Shown: positions 34,599 to 45,031 of the stretch, piece by piece
How positions within the stretch are numbered: position 1 is the stretch's first letter
How the letters are laid out: each line of letters opens with the position of its first letter
Assembly (NCBI RefSeq): GCF_003143995.1
Contig: NZ_QFWG01000001.1
Coordinates: forward strand, 186,001 to 250,000
DNA from: Pseudoglutamicibacter cumminsii
Lineage (GTDB): Bacteria; Actinomycetota; Actinomycetes; Actinomycetales; Micrococcaceae
DNA length: 64,000 nucleotides
Direction of reading: 5' to 3'
The notes under the pieces: generated by a model
Told to the model about the DNA's origin: nothing
Databases searched by the model: none
Seen by the model: the letters and a program-made list of their open reading frames with translations, nothing else
Translations under genes and position numbers: made by a program

Positions 34599-34628
34599 TT
34601 GGGCAAAATCGATCTAAATAGGGATAAT
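34599..34628 (+). promoter_or_regulatory. Promoter of ctaE-qcrCAB, leaderless
   Basis: TTGGGC (34599-34604) and GATAAT (34623-34628) are 18 bases apart, and six bases (GGTTCC) separate GATAAT from the ctaE GTG. No ribosome-binding site fits, so the message probably starts at or next to the start codon. Confidence 0.6.
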
Positions 34629-34634
34629 GGTTCC

Positions 34635-35285
34635 GTGACCACTGCGACTTCATCACTCAGCAAGCAGGGGCAGGCCATTCCTCGCCGCCCCAACATGGTG
34701 GCCGTCGGAACCATCGTTTGGCTGTCGTCCGAACTGATGTTCTTCGCGGCTCTATTCGCCATGTATTTCACCCTCAAGGCCACAAGGCCAGACGTCTGGG
34801 CAGCGGATACCCAGCATCTGGCCTTCCCTCTTGCCTTGATTAACTCGACGATCCTCGTGCTTTCGTCGTTCACCTGCCAGATTGGCGTGAACAAGGTCGA
34901 AGCACACGGTAAGCCTGCGGTTCCGCGGCGTACCGGTGGAATCTTCGAGATCAGCAAGTGGGGGCTGGCGGAATGGTTCATCCTGTCGTTCCTGATGGGT
35001 GCCATCTTCGTTGCCGTGCAGTCCTTCGAATACGCCGAACTTGTACAGGCAGGCGTGACGTTCTCGTCCTCGGCCTTCGGTTCCGCCTTCTTCATCACCA
35101 CGGGCTTCCACGGCCTCCACGTGATCGGCGGTCTGATTGCCTTCCTGATCGTCATTGGACGTACTTACATGGCACGCAACTTCGGTGCCCATGAAGCGTC
35201 CTCTGCCATGGTCGTCTCCTACTACTGGCACTTCGTTGACGTAGTGTGGGTGGCCCTGTTCATCATCATCTACATCCTGAAGTAG
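34635..35285 (+). CDS. ctaE: Cytochrome c oxidase subunit III (aa3), CtaE
   Basis: The 216-residue protein has five hydrophobic segments and the subunit III core ([56 protein letters not shown]). It supports proton-pumping by the aa3 oxidase. The GTG at 34635 gives the standard actinobacterial length; an earlier in-frame ATG (34572) would place the promoter inside the gene. It heads ctaE-qcrC-qcrA-qcrB, the operon of the bc1-aa3 supercomplex in Actinobacteria. Confidence 0.93.
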   Translation: MTTATSSLSKQGQAIPRRPNMVAVGTIVWLSSELMFFAALFAMYFTLKATRPDVWAADTQHLAFPLALINSTILVLSSFTCQIGVNKVEAHGKPAVPRRTGGIFEISKWGLAEWFILSFLMGAIFVAVQSFEYAELVQAGVTFSSSAFGSAFFITTGFHGLHVIGGLIAFLIVIGRTYMARNFGAHEASSAMVVSYYWHFVDVVWVALFIIIYILK

Positions 35286-35343
35286 TACGCGGCCTAGCCC
35301 GTCATCACTTCATTGCCCACAAACCCGAATTGAGGATCCGCAC

Positions 35344-36144
35344 GTGAAGGCTTTGTCCCAGCGCCGGCGATCGCCCCTCGCTCTCCTCGCCTTGCTTGTG
35401 CTCGGCTTGGTAGCGACCGGTGGTGTATACACAATTGCCGGTTCCGTAACTTCCGCCAATGCTGAAGCCCAGGCTGTAGCCGAGGGCGACGTAGAAAACG
35501 GCGGCAAGCTTTTCTCTGCTAACTGCGCAACCTGCCACGGCGTTAACGCCGAAGGCACCCCTGCTGGCCCAAGCCTGATTGGTGTAGGTGCAGCATCGGT
35601 TGACTTCCAGGTTGGCACCGGCCGTATGCCTATGCAGATGCAGGGCCCACAGGCTCAGATCAAGCCAAAGCAGTTCTCCGAGCAGCAGACCGCCGACCTT
35701 TCGGCTTATGTCGCTTCCCTCGGTGCAGGCCCAGCTATTCCGTCTGACGACGTTCTGGACCACTCCAACCTGACTCCAGAAGAGATCGCTGACGGCGGTA
35801 CGATCTTCCGCGTCAACTGCGCTATGTGCCACAACGCTGGTGCATCCGGTGGTGCTCTGACCCGCGGTAAGTACGCACCAACCATTCACGGCGTTTCCGA
35901 GAAGCACATCTATGAGGCCATGGTCACTGGTCCTCAGAACATGCCAGTCTTCAACGACACCAACCTCCCGCCTGAGCAGAAGCGCCAGGTTCTCGGTTAC
36001 CTCAAGATGCTTGAGAACGAGGGCAACCCAGGCGGCTTCCCACTCGGTGGTTTGGGTCCTGTGGCTGAGGGTCTGTTCATCTGGACAGGCGGCCTCGCCC
36101 TGATCATCTCGTTCACCATCTGGATCACGTCGCGTCGCGCCTAA
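35344..36144 (+). CDS. qcrC: Diheme cytochrome c subunit of the bc1 complex, QcrC
   Basis: The 266-residue protein has an N-terminal membrane anchor (about residues 12-34) and two haem-c motifs, CATCH near residue 61 and CAMCH near 159. A C-terminal transmembrane helix near 240-260 (IWTGGLALIISFTIWIT) anchors the protein. It carries electrons from the Rieske cluster to the CuA of the oxidase, replacing a soluble cytochrome c. The GTG start has GAGGATCC upstream. This is the classical actinobacterial diheme c1. Confidence 0.95.
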   Translation: MKALSQRRRSPLALLALLVLGLVATGGVYTIAGSVTSANAEAQAVAEGDVENGGKLFSANCATCHGVNAEGTPAGPSLIGVGAASVDFQVGTGRMPMQMQGPQAQIKPKQFSEQQTADLSAYVASLGAGPAIPSDDVLDHSNLTPEEIADGGTIFRVNCAMCHNAGASGGALTRGKYAPTIHGVSEKHIYEAMVTGPQNMPVFNDTNLPPEQKRQVLGYLKMLENEGNPGGFPLGGLGPVAEGLFIWTGGLALIISFTIWITSRRA

Positions 36145-36225
36145 TGATCCACGTGCTCCCCGGCTCCGGCCGGGGACGCATACGTCATCTCCACTTGCAC
36201 ATCTAAGAGAAGGTAGTAAGCCACT

Positions 36226-37281
36226 ATGAGCGACGAACGTCACGGCAACCCGCACACGTCGGGTGCCGTCGATCCGGTCGGTCAGGGAGGAACTTCTAAG
36301 GAGTTCCAGAACCCCGGTCTACCGCCGCACACCCCGCGTATCACCGACGTTGATCCGAAGGCAGAAAAGCGAGCATCTCGCCAGGTCTTCGTTTTGTTCC
36401 TGATCTCGATCCTGGGAACAATCCTGTTCTTCTTCGGTTACTTCGGTGTCGGCCACACCGGCATCGAAATCGGCACCAAGCTGCGTCTGCAGAACACCCT
36501 CATCGGTCTGGGTACCGCATTCGCGATGCTCGGCATCGGTCTCGGCATCATCCACTGGGCTAAGTCCCTCATGCCAGACCACGAGGTCATTGAAGAGCGC
36601 CACGAGCTTGCCCCAGAGGCTGGCCGTGCTGAAGCTCAGCAGATGATCGAAGAGATCATTGAAGAGTCCGGTATGAGCCGCCGTAAGGTCCTCACCGGTA
36701 CCCTCATCGGTGCAGCAGCAATCGCACCGCTGCCAGCGATCTTCATGTTCCGCGACCTTGACCGCAGCAAGAAGACCGCAAACCAGATGGTCGACCAGCT
36801 TCGTCACACGATGTGGCACGAAGGTGTTCGCCTGGTTCGTGACCCTTCCGGTCTGCCAATCAAGGCTTCCGACATCCAGATCGGCTCCGCAGTACACGTC
36901 ATCCCTGAAGGCCTCAACGAGCTCAAGGAGAACAAGCTCAACGAGAAGGCCAAGGCTGTTGTGCTGGTCATGCGCCTGTCTGAAGAGAAGATGCACATCT
37001 CCCCTGGCCGTGAAGACTGGCACGTCAACGGCATCGTTGCATACTCCAAGATCTGCACCCACGTCGGTTGCCCGATCGCACTGTACGAGCAGCACACACA
37101 CCACCTGCTGTGCCCATGCCACCAGTCGACGTTCGACCTCACGCAGGAGTGCAAGGTTGTCTTCGGCCCGGCGTCGCACGCTCTGCCGCAGCTTCCAATC
37201 ACCGTTGACGATGAAGGCTTCCTTGTCGCCCGTAGCGACTTCCAGGAGCCTGTCGGCCCGAGCTACTGGGAGCGTGGTTGA
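36226..37281 (+). CDS. qcrA: Rieske iron-sulfur subunit QcrA
   Basis: The 351-residue protein has three N-terminal transmembrane segments (around residues 48-66, 85-107 and 160-175), as is typical of actinobacteria, and a C-terminal Rieske domain. The cluster motifs are CTHVGC and CPCHQS near residues 280-305, each supplying one Cys and one His, with an extra disulfide cysteine pair. It passes electrons from menaquinol to cytochrome c. A YxRRxK-like SRRKVLTG segment precedes the third membrane helix and resembles a Tat signal. AGAGAAGGTAG lies upstream of the ATG. qcrB starts 5 bases after the stop. Confidence 0.95.
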   Translation: MSDERHGNPHTSGAVDPVGQGGTSKEFQNPGLPPHTPRITDVDPKAEKRASRQVFVLFLISILGTILFFFGYFGVGHTGIEIGTKLRLQNTLIGLGTAFAMLGIGLGIIHWAKSLMPDHEVIEERHELAPEAGRAEAQQMIEEIIEESGMSRRKVLTGTLIGAAAIAPLPAIFMFRDLDRSKKTANQMVDQLRHTMWHEGVRLVRDPSGLPIKASDIQIGSAVHVIPEGLNELKENKLNEKAKAVVLVMRLSEEKMHISPGREDWHVNGIVAYSKICTHVGCPIALYEQHTHHLLCPCHQSTFDLTQECKVVFGPASHALPQLPITVDDEGFLVARSDFQEPVGPSYWERG

Positions 37282-37286
37282 TCACT

Positions 37287-38954
37287 ATGACCAACACAGT
37301 GACTGAATACCAGGCAAAGACCAAAACTGGTCGCATTGCCAACTTCGTTAACACCCGTACCGGCGCTCAGGCGCTTGTCAAGGAGTTCGGCCGCAAGGTC
37401 TTCCCAGACCACTGGTCATTCATGTTCGGTGAGGTTGCCCTCTACTCGTTCGTGATCCTCCTGCTGTCCGGTACGTTCCTGACGTTCTTCTTCGATCCAT
37501 CGATGACGCACGTCACCTACACCGGCTCCTACCCTGGCCTCCAGGGGATCGGCATGTCGGCGGCCTACCACACCGCACTCGACCTCTCGTTCGACGTTCG
37601 CGGTGGCCTGTTCATGCGCCAGCTGCACCACTGGGCTGCACTGCTCTTCGTAGCTGCAATGTCCGTTCACATGCTGCGCGTGTTCTTCACCGGCGCGTTC
37701 CGCCGTCCACGTGAACTGAACTGGGTTGTCGGTTGCGTACTGCTCATCTTGGGCCTCGCGGCAGGCTTCACCGGCTACTCCCTGCCAGACGACCTCCTCT
37801 CCGGTAACGGTCTGCGCATTATCGACGGTGTTATCAAGGCGATCCCGGTCGTCGGTACCTACATCTCGATGTTCCTGTTCGGTGGCGAGTTCCCAGGCGA
37901 ACACATCATTCCTCGCCTCTACGTGCTGCACATCCTTGTGGTTCCAGCGATGATCCTCGCAATGATCGTTGTCCACTTGATGATGGTCGTAGTGCACAAG
38001 CACACCCAGTACCCTGGCCCAGGCCGCACCAACAACAACGTTGTCGGCTACCCAGTTGGTCCTGTTTACGCAGCAAAGGCTGGCGGTTTCTTCTTCGTCG
38101 TCTTCGGTGCGTTGGCATTCATCTCGGGTGTATTCCAGATCAACGCGATCTGGCACTACGGTCCATACGACCCGTCGCCGGTCTCCGCTGGTACTCAGCC
38201 TGACTGGTACATCGGTTGGGTTGACGGCGCGTTGCGTCTCATGCCAGGTATGCTCGGCGACTTCTCGTTCGAGCGTCACATATCCTTCCCATGGGGCGAC
38301 AACACCTTCGCATTCGCAGTGCTCTTGCCAGCGCTCGGCCCGGCACTGTTCCTGTTTGCGCTGATGTTCGGCTGGCCATGGATCGAACGCTGGATCACCA
38401 AGGACAACCGCGAGCACCACATCCTCGACCGTCCACGTAACGCTCCGTTCCGTACGGCCGTTGGTGTTGCAGGTGTGATTTTCTACTGCGTCATGTGGGC
38501 GGCAGCGTCCTCTGACCTCGTAGCAACGCACTTCAAGGTTTCGCTCAACGACGTCACCTACTGGTTGCGCGTCCTGTTCTTCCTGGGCCCAATCCTCGGC
38601 TTCATCATTACCCGCCGTATCTGCCTCGCGCTTCAGCGTAAGGACCGCGAGACCGTCTTGCACGGTAGCGAATCCGGCATCGTTCTGATGAGCCCAGAGG
38701 GTGGCTTCCACGAGAAGCACACCCAGCTCAGCGAGTACGACCGCTGGCAGCTGGTCTCCTACAACTCGCCTGCCTACATCCCGGCTCAGCCTGATGAAGA
38801 CGGCAAGATCACCAAGAAGGAGCGTCGCCGCGCCAAGTGGGCCAAGTTCTTCCTCGAGGACCGCGTCGCACCGGTCACCCCGGCAGAACTCGAAGCAGCT
38901 CACGAACACCACGATGAGATCGAAGGATCTGATCACCGTTCGGTAGAGAAGTAA
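37287..38954 (+). CDS. qcrB: Cytochrome b subunit of the bc1 complex, QcrB
   Basis: The 555-residue integral membrane protein has haem-binding histidine pairs in HHWAALLFVAAMSVHMLRV and HILVVPAMILAMIVVHLMM, and the quinol site motif near PDWYIGW. An extended C-terminal soluble region of about 120 residues (YDRWQLVSYNSPAY...) is characteristic of actinobacteria. It oxidises menaquinol and is the target of telacebec in mycobacteria. The ATG at 37287 is preferred over the TTG at 37278 that overlaps the qcrA stop. A strong hairpin follows. Confidence 0.95.
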   Translation: MTNTVTEYQAKTKTGRIANFVNTRTGAQALVKEFGRKVFPDHWSFMFGEVALYSFVILLLSGTFLTFFFDPSMTHVTYTGSYPGLQGIGMSAAYHTALDLSFDVRGGLFMRQLHHWAALLFVAAMSVHMLRVFFTGAFRRPRELNWVVGCVLLILGLAAGFTGYSLPDDLLSGNGLRIIDGVIKAIPVVGTYISMFLFGGEFPGEHIIPRLYVLHILVVPAMILAMIVVHLMMVVVHKHTQYPGPGRTNNNVVGYPVGPVYAAKAGGFFFVVFGALAFISGVFQINAIWHYGPYDPSPVSAGTQPDWYIGWVDGALRLMPGMLGDFSFERHISFPWGDNTFAFAVLLPALGPALFLFALMFGWPWIERWITKDNREHHILDRPRNAPFRTAVGVAGVIFYCVMWAAASSDLVATHFKVSLNDVTYWLRVLFFLGPILGFIITRRICLALQRKDRETVLHGSESGIVLMSPEGGFHEKHTQLSEYDRWQLVSYNSPAYIPAQPDEDGKITKKERRRAKWAKFFLEDRVAPVTPAELEAAHEHHDEIEGSDHRSVEK

Positions 38955-38972
38955 GCTTCAACACCACACAGT

Positions 38973-39014
38973 CAAAGGGTGGGTTCGAAACTATGGTTTC
39001 GAACCCACCCTTTG
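38973..39014. terminator. Hairpin after qcrB
   Basis: A perfect 19-bp stem (38973-38991 and 38996-39014) has a TATG loop. No T-run follows. It closes the ctaE-qcrCAB operon. Confidence 0.8.
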
Positions 39015-39071
39015 CGTTACCCGGGCTCTGTCGACAGCATCCTTCTAGCCAACAGCCACGCTCAACTGGTG

Positions 39072-39082
39072 TGTATGATACA
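39072..39082. promoter_or_regulatory. Palindrome TGTATGATACA upstream of the ABC-F gene
   Basis: A perfect 5-1-5 palindrome overlaps a good -10 element (TATGAT, 39074-39079). HutC-type GntR repressors often bind TGTAT/ATACA-like palindromes, and such a regulator is encoded 1.7 kb away. The functional link is inference. Confidence 0.4.
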
Positions 39083-39153
39083 TAGTCATGAACAAATGAA
39101 CTCCACCCCCGCTTCTAACGGCAGCAGTCGGCACGCTATAGGTGCCCATTGTG

Positions 39154-39170
39154 TTGCTAGAACCTAGCAA
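39154..39170 (+). promoter_or_regulatory. Short hairpin just before the ABC-F ribosome-binding site
   Basis: TTGCTAG and CTAGCAA form a perfect 7-bp stem with an AAC loop. It ends 5 bases before the CAGGAG ribosome-binding site. A three-codon ORF (ATG AAC AAA TGA, 39088-39099) precedes it in the same leader. Confidence 0.35.
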
Positions 39171-39186
39171 TGCTCAGGAGATCACT

Positions 39187-40803
39187 ATGCCTTCCATCAA
39201 GCTCGATCATATTTCTTTCGCATACGGTTCACACCAGGTACTAGATGAGGTGTCACTCAACGTTGGTGATGGTGAGCGAGCCTTCCTTGTGGGACCCAAT
39301 GGCTGTGGCAAAACCACGCTCCTGAACTTCGCCTCGGGGCTACTTAAACCAGACAGCGGTCGTATCACCTCCGGGGTTGTTGGCGCACCGATTCCAGAAC
39401 CGGAACGCTTCAGCGGTACTGTAGCGGAGTATTTTGCGACCGCGTTGGCACCGTTGCATGAACTGTCGAGACGCTTCGAAGAAACCACTGCATCGCTATC
39501 TACTGGCGACACCGGCGTCGAGCGCGAATATGACCAGCTTTTGGCAGCGATGACCGCACGCGATGTCTGGTCACTCGAAGCACGCCTAGATGAAACACTT
39601 GAAGGCCTAGGTCTAGGGGCGCTTTCTGGTTCTTCGGAGCGTCTGCTCACGAGTCTCTCCCCCGGTCAGCGTGCACGCCTTCACTTAGCTACGCTACTCA
39701 CGCTACGACCAGACGTGCTGATACTCGATGAACCGACAAATCACCTGGACCGTGAGGCGATCGACTTCCTCACCGCGATGGTCTCCAGGTGGCCCGGCCC
39801 TGTGCTTGCAAGCAGTCACGACCGTTTGTTCATTGAGAACGTTGCGACTGTCATCTACGACATGGACATCACGGTTTGGCAAGAGCTCGCTAGAGCAGAA
39901 GGCCACGAGCTTACAGGTGGACTGTTCCGTAACGGTGGCAACTACTCGCAGTATCTCGACGCGAAAGAAAAAGCTAGGCAATCACATCGTCAGATTCACG
40001 CCGAGCAACAAGCAGATAAACGTCAGATACGCGAGCACCGTAACGAGAGCATGACAATCGCGCGCGGCGGGGTACGTCTCAAGACCGCGAGGGGTATGGC
40101 AAAGAAGTTCTTCGCCGACCGCGCAGCCGCGACATCCGTCAAACGCACACGCAACGATGACGTCAAGCTAAAGCGACTAGAAGAGCGCGAAGTCCGTAAG
40201 CCACGCGACTATCAACTCGAACTCAGCATCCCAACTCCAAAGCCACAAGAAGGCCTAGCTCTCAGCATTCGGCACGTTGCTGTCGAGCACCGGCTGACAC
40301 CGTGCGACCTCGACCTATCTGCCGGTGAACACCTTCTTGTAACTGGCGAAAACGGTGCCGGAAAATCGACTTTGCTGCAGTGGATCGCCACCGCTCAGCC
40401 GCCCGAGGGCGTCCTCTCGTCAGGGAGCATAACTCGCAAGGAGCCCGTGACTATGGTTCCGCAACGACTTCCAATGGAAAACGACCCGGGGTTCACCGTT
40501 GATACTTGGTGCAACGGTGTGGGCGAGCTCGGTAAGGGCGTCATCCACCCAGCAATGTGGTCTACCCCGATTCCTGAGTTGTCGGATGGAAACCAACGCA
40601 GAGCGCAATTAGCTGTTGCCATATCAGCACACCCGACAACACTGATCGTGGATGAGCCAACCAACTATCTGGATCTCGACACCATCGAGTCGTTGGAACG
40701 AGCCTTACGTGACTGTCCGGGAACACTGATCATAGCGAGCCACGATCGGTGGCTGATAGAGCATTGGCAGGGCCGCCATCTCCATCTGCAGTCATGCAGT
40801 TAA
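39187..40803 (+). CDS. ABC-F family ATPase, probable antibiotic-resistance (ribosome protection) type
   Basis: The 538-residue soluble protein has two fused ABC domains. First: GPNGCGKTT, LSPGQRARLHLA and LILDEPTNHLD. Second: GENGAGKST, a degenerate signature LSDGNQRRAQLAVA and LIVDEPTNYLD. Between them lies an inter-domain linker rich in Arg and Lys (about residues 260-345). No membrane segment exists, so it belongs to ABC-F. Members reach into the ribosomal peptidyl transferase region and dislodge antibiotics; self-resistance proteins TlrC and CarA are of this size. Specificity is not readable. AGGAG precedes the ATG at 39187. Codon use is less GC-biased than in the neighbours, suggesting transfer. 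It converges on gntR. Confidence 0.85.
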   Translation: MPSIKLDHISFAYGSHQVLDEVSLNVGDGERAFLVGPNGCGKTTLLNFASGLLKPDSGRITSGVVGAPIPEPERFSGTVAEYFATALAPLHELSRRFEETTASLSTGDTGVEREYDQLLAAMTARDVWSLEARLDETLEGLGLGALSGSSERLLTSLSPGQRARLHLATLLTLRPDVLILDEPTNHLDREAIDFLTAMVSRWPGPVLASSHDRLFIENVATVIYDMDITVWQELARAEGHELTGGLFRNGGNYSQYLDAKEKARQSHRQIHAEQQADKRQIREHRNESMTIARGGVRLKTARGMAKKFFADRAAATSVKRTRNDDVKLKRLEEREVRKPRDYQLELSIPTPKPQEGLALSIRHVAVEHRLTPCDLDLSAGEHLLVTGENGAGKSTLLQWIATAQPPEGVLSSGSITRKEPVTMVPQRLPMENDPGFTVDTWCNGVGELGKGVIHPAMWSTPIPELSDGNQRRAQLAVAISAHPTTLIVDEPTNYLDLDTIESLERALRDCPGTLIIASHDRWLIEHWQGRHLHLQSCS

Positions 40804-40808
40804 AAGCT

Positions 40809-41696
40809 CTACTGGCGCCTGAGATCAAGCCTGATCGGGAATGCCTCAGGCCTGTAGAACGTACCGCTGAAGATCACCACGTTGTCGCCTGAGAACTGGT
40901 GACGCACGATCTGCAGGAGTGCCGCCTTAGAGTTCAGGTTGAGCATCCGCTCCTGCAACAGCGTTGCTGTTACAGCCTCAATCTGCTCCAATGAGCGATC
41001 CAACGAAACATTGCATCGTTCAGCTAAGTGCTTTTCGATCTGAGCGCTCGGGCGGCCCTCCAAGAGGCCTGGCACGCGGCGCAATGCCACATACATCTCT
41101 TCGACTGCAGCAGGCGCCTCATCCGCGCTATGGAGGCGCTGCAGATACAGGATCTCCTCCCCCGGCTCAATACGTAGCTCACGAGCGAGAAGATTCGTTG
41201 CCTTGACGACTTCGTGACGAATCAGACGCACGCTTGGAGTGCGATGCCGCAAACGCATCTCCTCTGCGAACGTGCGCAACCCGTATGTAGGCGGTGTTGC
41301 TTGAGGCCGGGCTGAACGGGTCCCCCTACCAGGCTGTACCCGCACGTAACCTTCCCGCTCCAACGTCTCTACCGCAGTTCGTAGCGTGGTGCGGGAGACC
41401 TGGAGTGCCTCAGCCAGTGGCCGCTCCCCCGGCAGCCGCACACCGGGAGGTATTTGCAGTAGTACGCCGCGTAGAGCTTCTGTGAGGCCGTCTGAGCGCT
41501 TATACGCTTCTCGACTGCGCTGACCACGCTGTGCCGGGCCTTGAGCGCCCATAGGATGTTGTCTCCAGGTCTCAACGAGTGCTTGGAGGATGATGTCTGT
41601 GCTTGCAACTAGTGGAGCGGAGTTGGCTGGGACTGAGGTGTCTACGCTCGATGATGTTCTAGTAATGCTCTCGGTGATAACTGACGAGTTCTTCAT
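40809..41696 (-). CDS. GntR-family (HutC type) transcriptional regulator with UTRA domain
   Basis: The 295-residue regulator has a winged helix at about residues 65-130 (LPGERPLAEALQVSRTTLR, YVRVQPGRG) and a UTRA ligand-binding domain (about 150-290) with LYLQRLHSADEAPAAVEEMY and FSGTFYRPEAFPIRLDL. HutC-type repressors are usually released by small ligands. A Ser/Thr-rich extension of about 60 residues precedes the HTH; the ATG at 41696 is kept because AGGA lies 6 bases upstream, though an ATG at 41552 would remove most of the extension. It ends 5 bases from the convergent ABC-F gene, so it may control it. Confidence 0.85.
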   Translation of the reverse strand: MKNSSVITESITRTSSSVDTSVPANSAPLVASTDIILQALVETWRQHPMGAQGPAQRGQRSREAYKRSDGLTEALRGVLLQIPPGVRLPGERPLAEALQVSRTTLRTAVETLEREGYVRVQPGRGTRSARPQATPPTYGLRTFAEEMRLRHRTPSVRLIRHEVVKATNLLARELRIEPGEEILYLQRLHSADEAPAAVEEMYVALRRVPGLLEGRPSAQIEKHLAERCNVSLDRSLEQIEAVTATLLQERMLNLNSKAALLQIVRHQFSGDNVVIFSGTFYRPEAFPIRLDLRRQ

Positions 41697-41796
41697 GGAA
41701 GGTCCTGCCGCAGAAGGAATGACACGTGAAGATAAGAAACGACGAGGGCTTACGTCTCAACTATATCCACTAAAGCTCGTTTACCTGGTTAAACAG

Positions 41797-41832
41797 CTGC
41801 GGGCTCCCACACCGTAGTGTGGAAACCCGCAG
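41797..41832. terminator. Hairpin after ctaF
   Basis: CTGCGGG pairs with CCCGCAG and CCACAC with GTGTGG across a CTC/AAA internal mismatch and a CGTA loop. It ends the ctaC-ctaD-ctaF direction. Confidence 0.65.
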
Positions 41833-41849
41833 TCTGAATCAGCTAATGA

Positions 41850-42251
41850 TTAGTGGCGGTAGGAGCCACGGTTGAGCTCGAATGCCCAGCCGATGACGCC
41901 GACTGCTACAGCACCAAGGCCGATGTAGAAAACCCACCAGCCGATAGCCAGGCCCGCGAAGCCGATAGCTACGCCGGTACCCAACATGAGTGGCCACCAG
42001 GACCATGGGGTGAACTGGCCGTAGATGCCTGCACGATCAGCGATCTCGCCGTCATTGTTATCTTCTGGCAGAGCATCAGACAACTTGGCGTGCTTGTTGA
42101 AGTAGTAACCGATCATGCCGGTCATCAGACCGAGCAGAACCAGTGCTGGGAAGCCAACCCACTCTTCGAAGTTAGTCAGGAAACCGTAAACGATTCCGAC
42201 CGGGATGAAGAAGAAGATGCCAGCAAGGAAAAAGTAACCGCTAGTTTTCAT
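41850..42251 (-). CDS. ctaF: Cytochrome c oxidase subunit IV (actinobacterial), CtaF
   Basis: The 133-residue membrane protein has four hydrophobic segments (YFFLAGIFFFIPVGIVYGF, ALVLLGLMTGMIGYYF, and two at 95-125) and the GQFTPWSWWPL motif of the actinobacterial subunit IV. It completes the aa3 oxidase. It follows ctaD with 7 bases between stop and start, so the genes are coupled. Confidence 0.93.
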   Translation of the reverse strand: MKTSGYFFLAGIFFFIPVGIVYGFLTNFEEWVGFPALVLLGLMTGMIGYYFNKHAKLSDALPEDNNDGEIADRAGIYGQFTPWSWWPLMLGTGVAIGFAGLAIGWWVFYIGLGAVAVGVIGWAFELNRGSYRH

Positions 42252-42258
42252 AACCTAA

Positions 42259-43980
<1,722 letters not shown>

Positions 43981-43986
43981 GAGTCA

Positions 43987-44885
43987 TCACTTCCCTTCTC
44001 GGCTCGGCTCTTCTTCGCCGGTCAGACGGTGGTAGGAAGGGTCGTTAGTCGGAGTAACCTCAAGGCGGTTGTACTCCTCCTTCAGGCTGCCCTTCTCCAT
44101 CTTCGCGAGCTGCTTCTTGAATTCTTCCTCAGAAACAACCTTCACCTGGAAGATCATCTCGGAGTGGTATTCACCACAGAGCTCAGCACACTTACCTGGT
44201 AGGTGCCTTCCTTCTGCGGGGTGAGCCACATGTGGTTCTGCTTACCTGGGATCATGTCCATCTTCTGAAGGAACGCAGGAATCCAGAACGAGTGGATCAC
44301 ATCACGCGAGTTCAACTGGAAGTGAACCGGAACGTTAACTGGGAGGTAGAGCGTTGGGAGCTTGGACTCGTCAACGACCTTGCCTGGCTCGTGCACCTGG
44401 GTCGTGACCTGGTAGCGCTGTTCGCCCTCGTAGTCGTAGTTGAAGTCCCAAGCCCACTGCTTGCCGTAAACGTTAACGGTCAGCGGAGAGTCAACTGGAG
44501 TGTCGACCTTCTGCTGGGTGCGGTGGGTGAAAATAAAGAAGGTCATGACAATGGCGATCGGGACCGCCGTGTAGAAGACCTCGAGTGGCAGCGAGTAGCT
44601 CAGCTGCTTTGGATAGCCGGTATCGCCCTTGCGGCGGCGGTAGGCAACGATGCACCACAGAGCCAAGCCCCAGGTAATCACACCGATTACCAGCGAGGCG
44701 ATCCAGGAGTGATTCCACAGCTCAGCGAGTGCGCGAGTGTGGTTGGTCGTGTCCAGATCTTCCAGGGGCAGGAAGCCATTCTTGGACACGGGGGTGCATC
44801 CCGCGAGGGCTAGTGCCCCAACGGCAAGGATCCCGCCGAAGACCTTAGTCTTGACGCGACCGCTGGTCCGAACTTGCGAACTCAC
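43987..44885 (-). pseudogene. ctaC: Cytochrome c oxidase subunit II, CtaC, interrupted by a -1 base frameshift
   Basis: The GTG at 44885 (AGGAAGGG upstream) opens a lipoprotein signal (LALAGC) and two transmembrane helices, then the cupredoxin domain to EGTYQ. The frame then runs into SVLSSVV and stops at 44154. The expected continuation GKCAELCGEYHSEM, with the CuA cysteines, is in another frame that runs to the normal end at 43987. Adding one G at about 44196 (CAG-GGT) restores one protein of about 299 residues. Either the base call is wrong, or the gene is newly broken; ctaC is usually needed for the aa3 oxidase. No classical slippery heptamer is seen. Confidence 0.85.
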
Positions 44886-45031
44886 AGACGGCCCTTCCTC
44901 TTGAGTGTATGCGGATGACGTGATGTGTAAGCGGCGGCCAGTCCTAGAACTGGCACACCTACTCTTATAAGAGAGTACCGCTCTTTGGCTTTCGGCGCAC
45001 AGTTGGCACGCCGAAAGCACTTAATAGTTGG

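Noticed and set aside
37416-38936. 506-codon minus-strand ORF opposite qcrB
   Set aside because: The composition is charged with no domain or hydrophobic pattern; qcrB on the plus strand is unmistakable.
41779-41794. GTTTA/TAAAC imperfect palindrome upstream of gntR
   Set aside because: Arms are only five bases and do not resemble the palindrome before the ABC-F gene; not strong enough to call an operator.
41590-41817. 75-codon ORF opposite the GntR start
   Set aside because: No ribosome-binding site or motif, and it overlaps the regulator's start and its promoter.
44154-44229. Programmed frameshift in ctaC
   Set aside because: The junction (CAGGTAAG) has no X XXY YYZ heptamer and no pseudoknot that I can see, so error or mutation is more likely.
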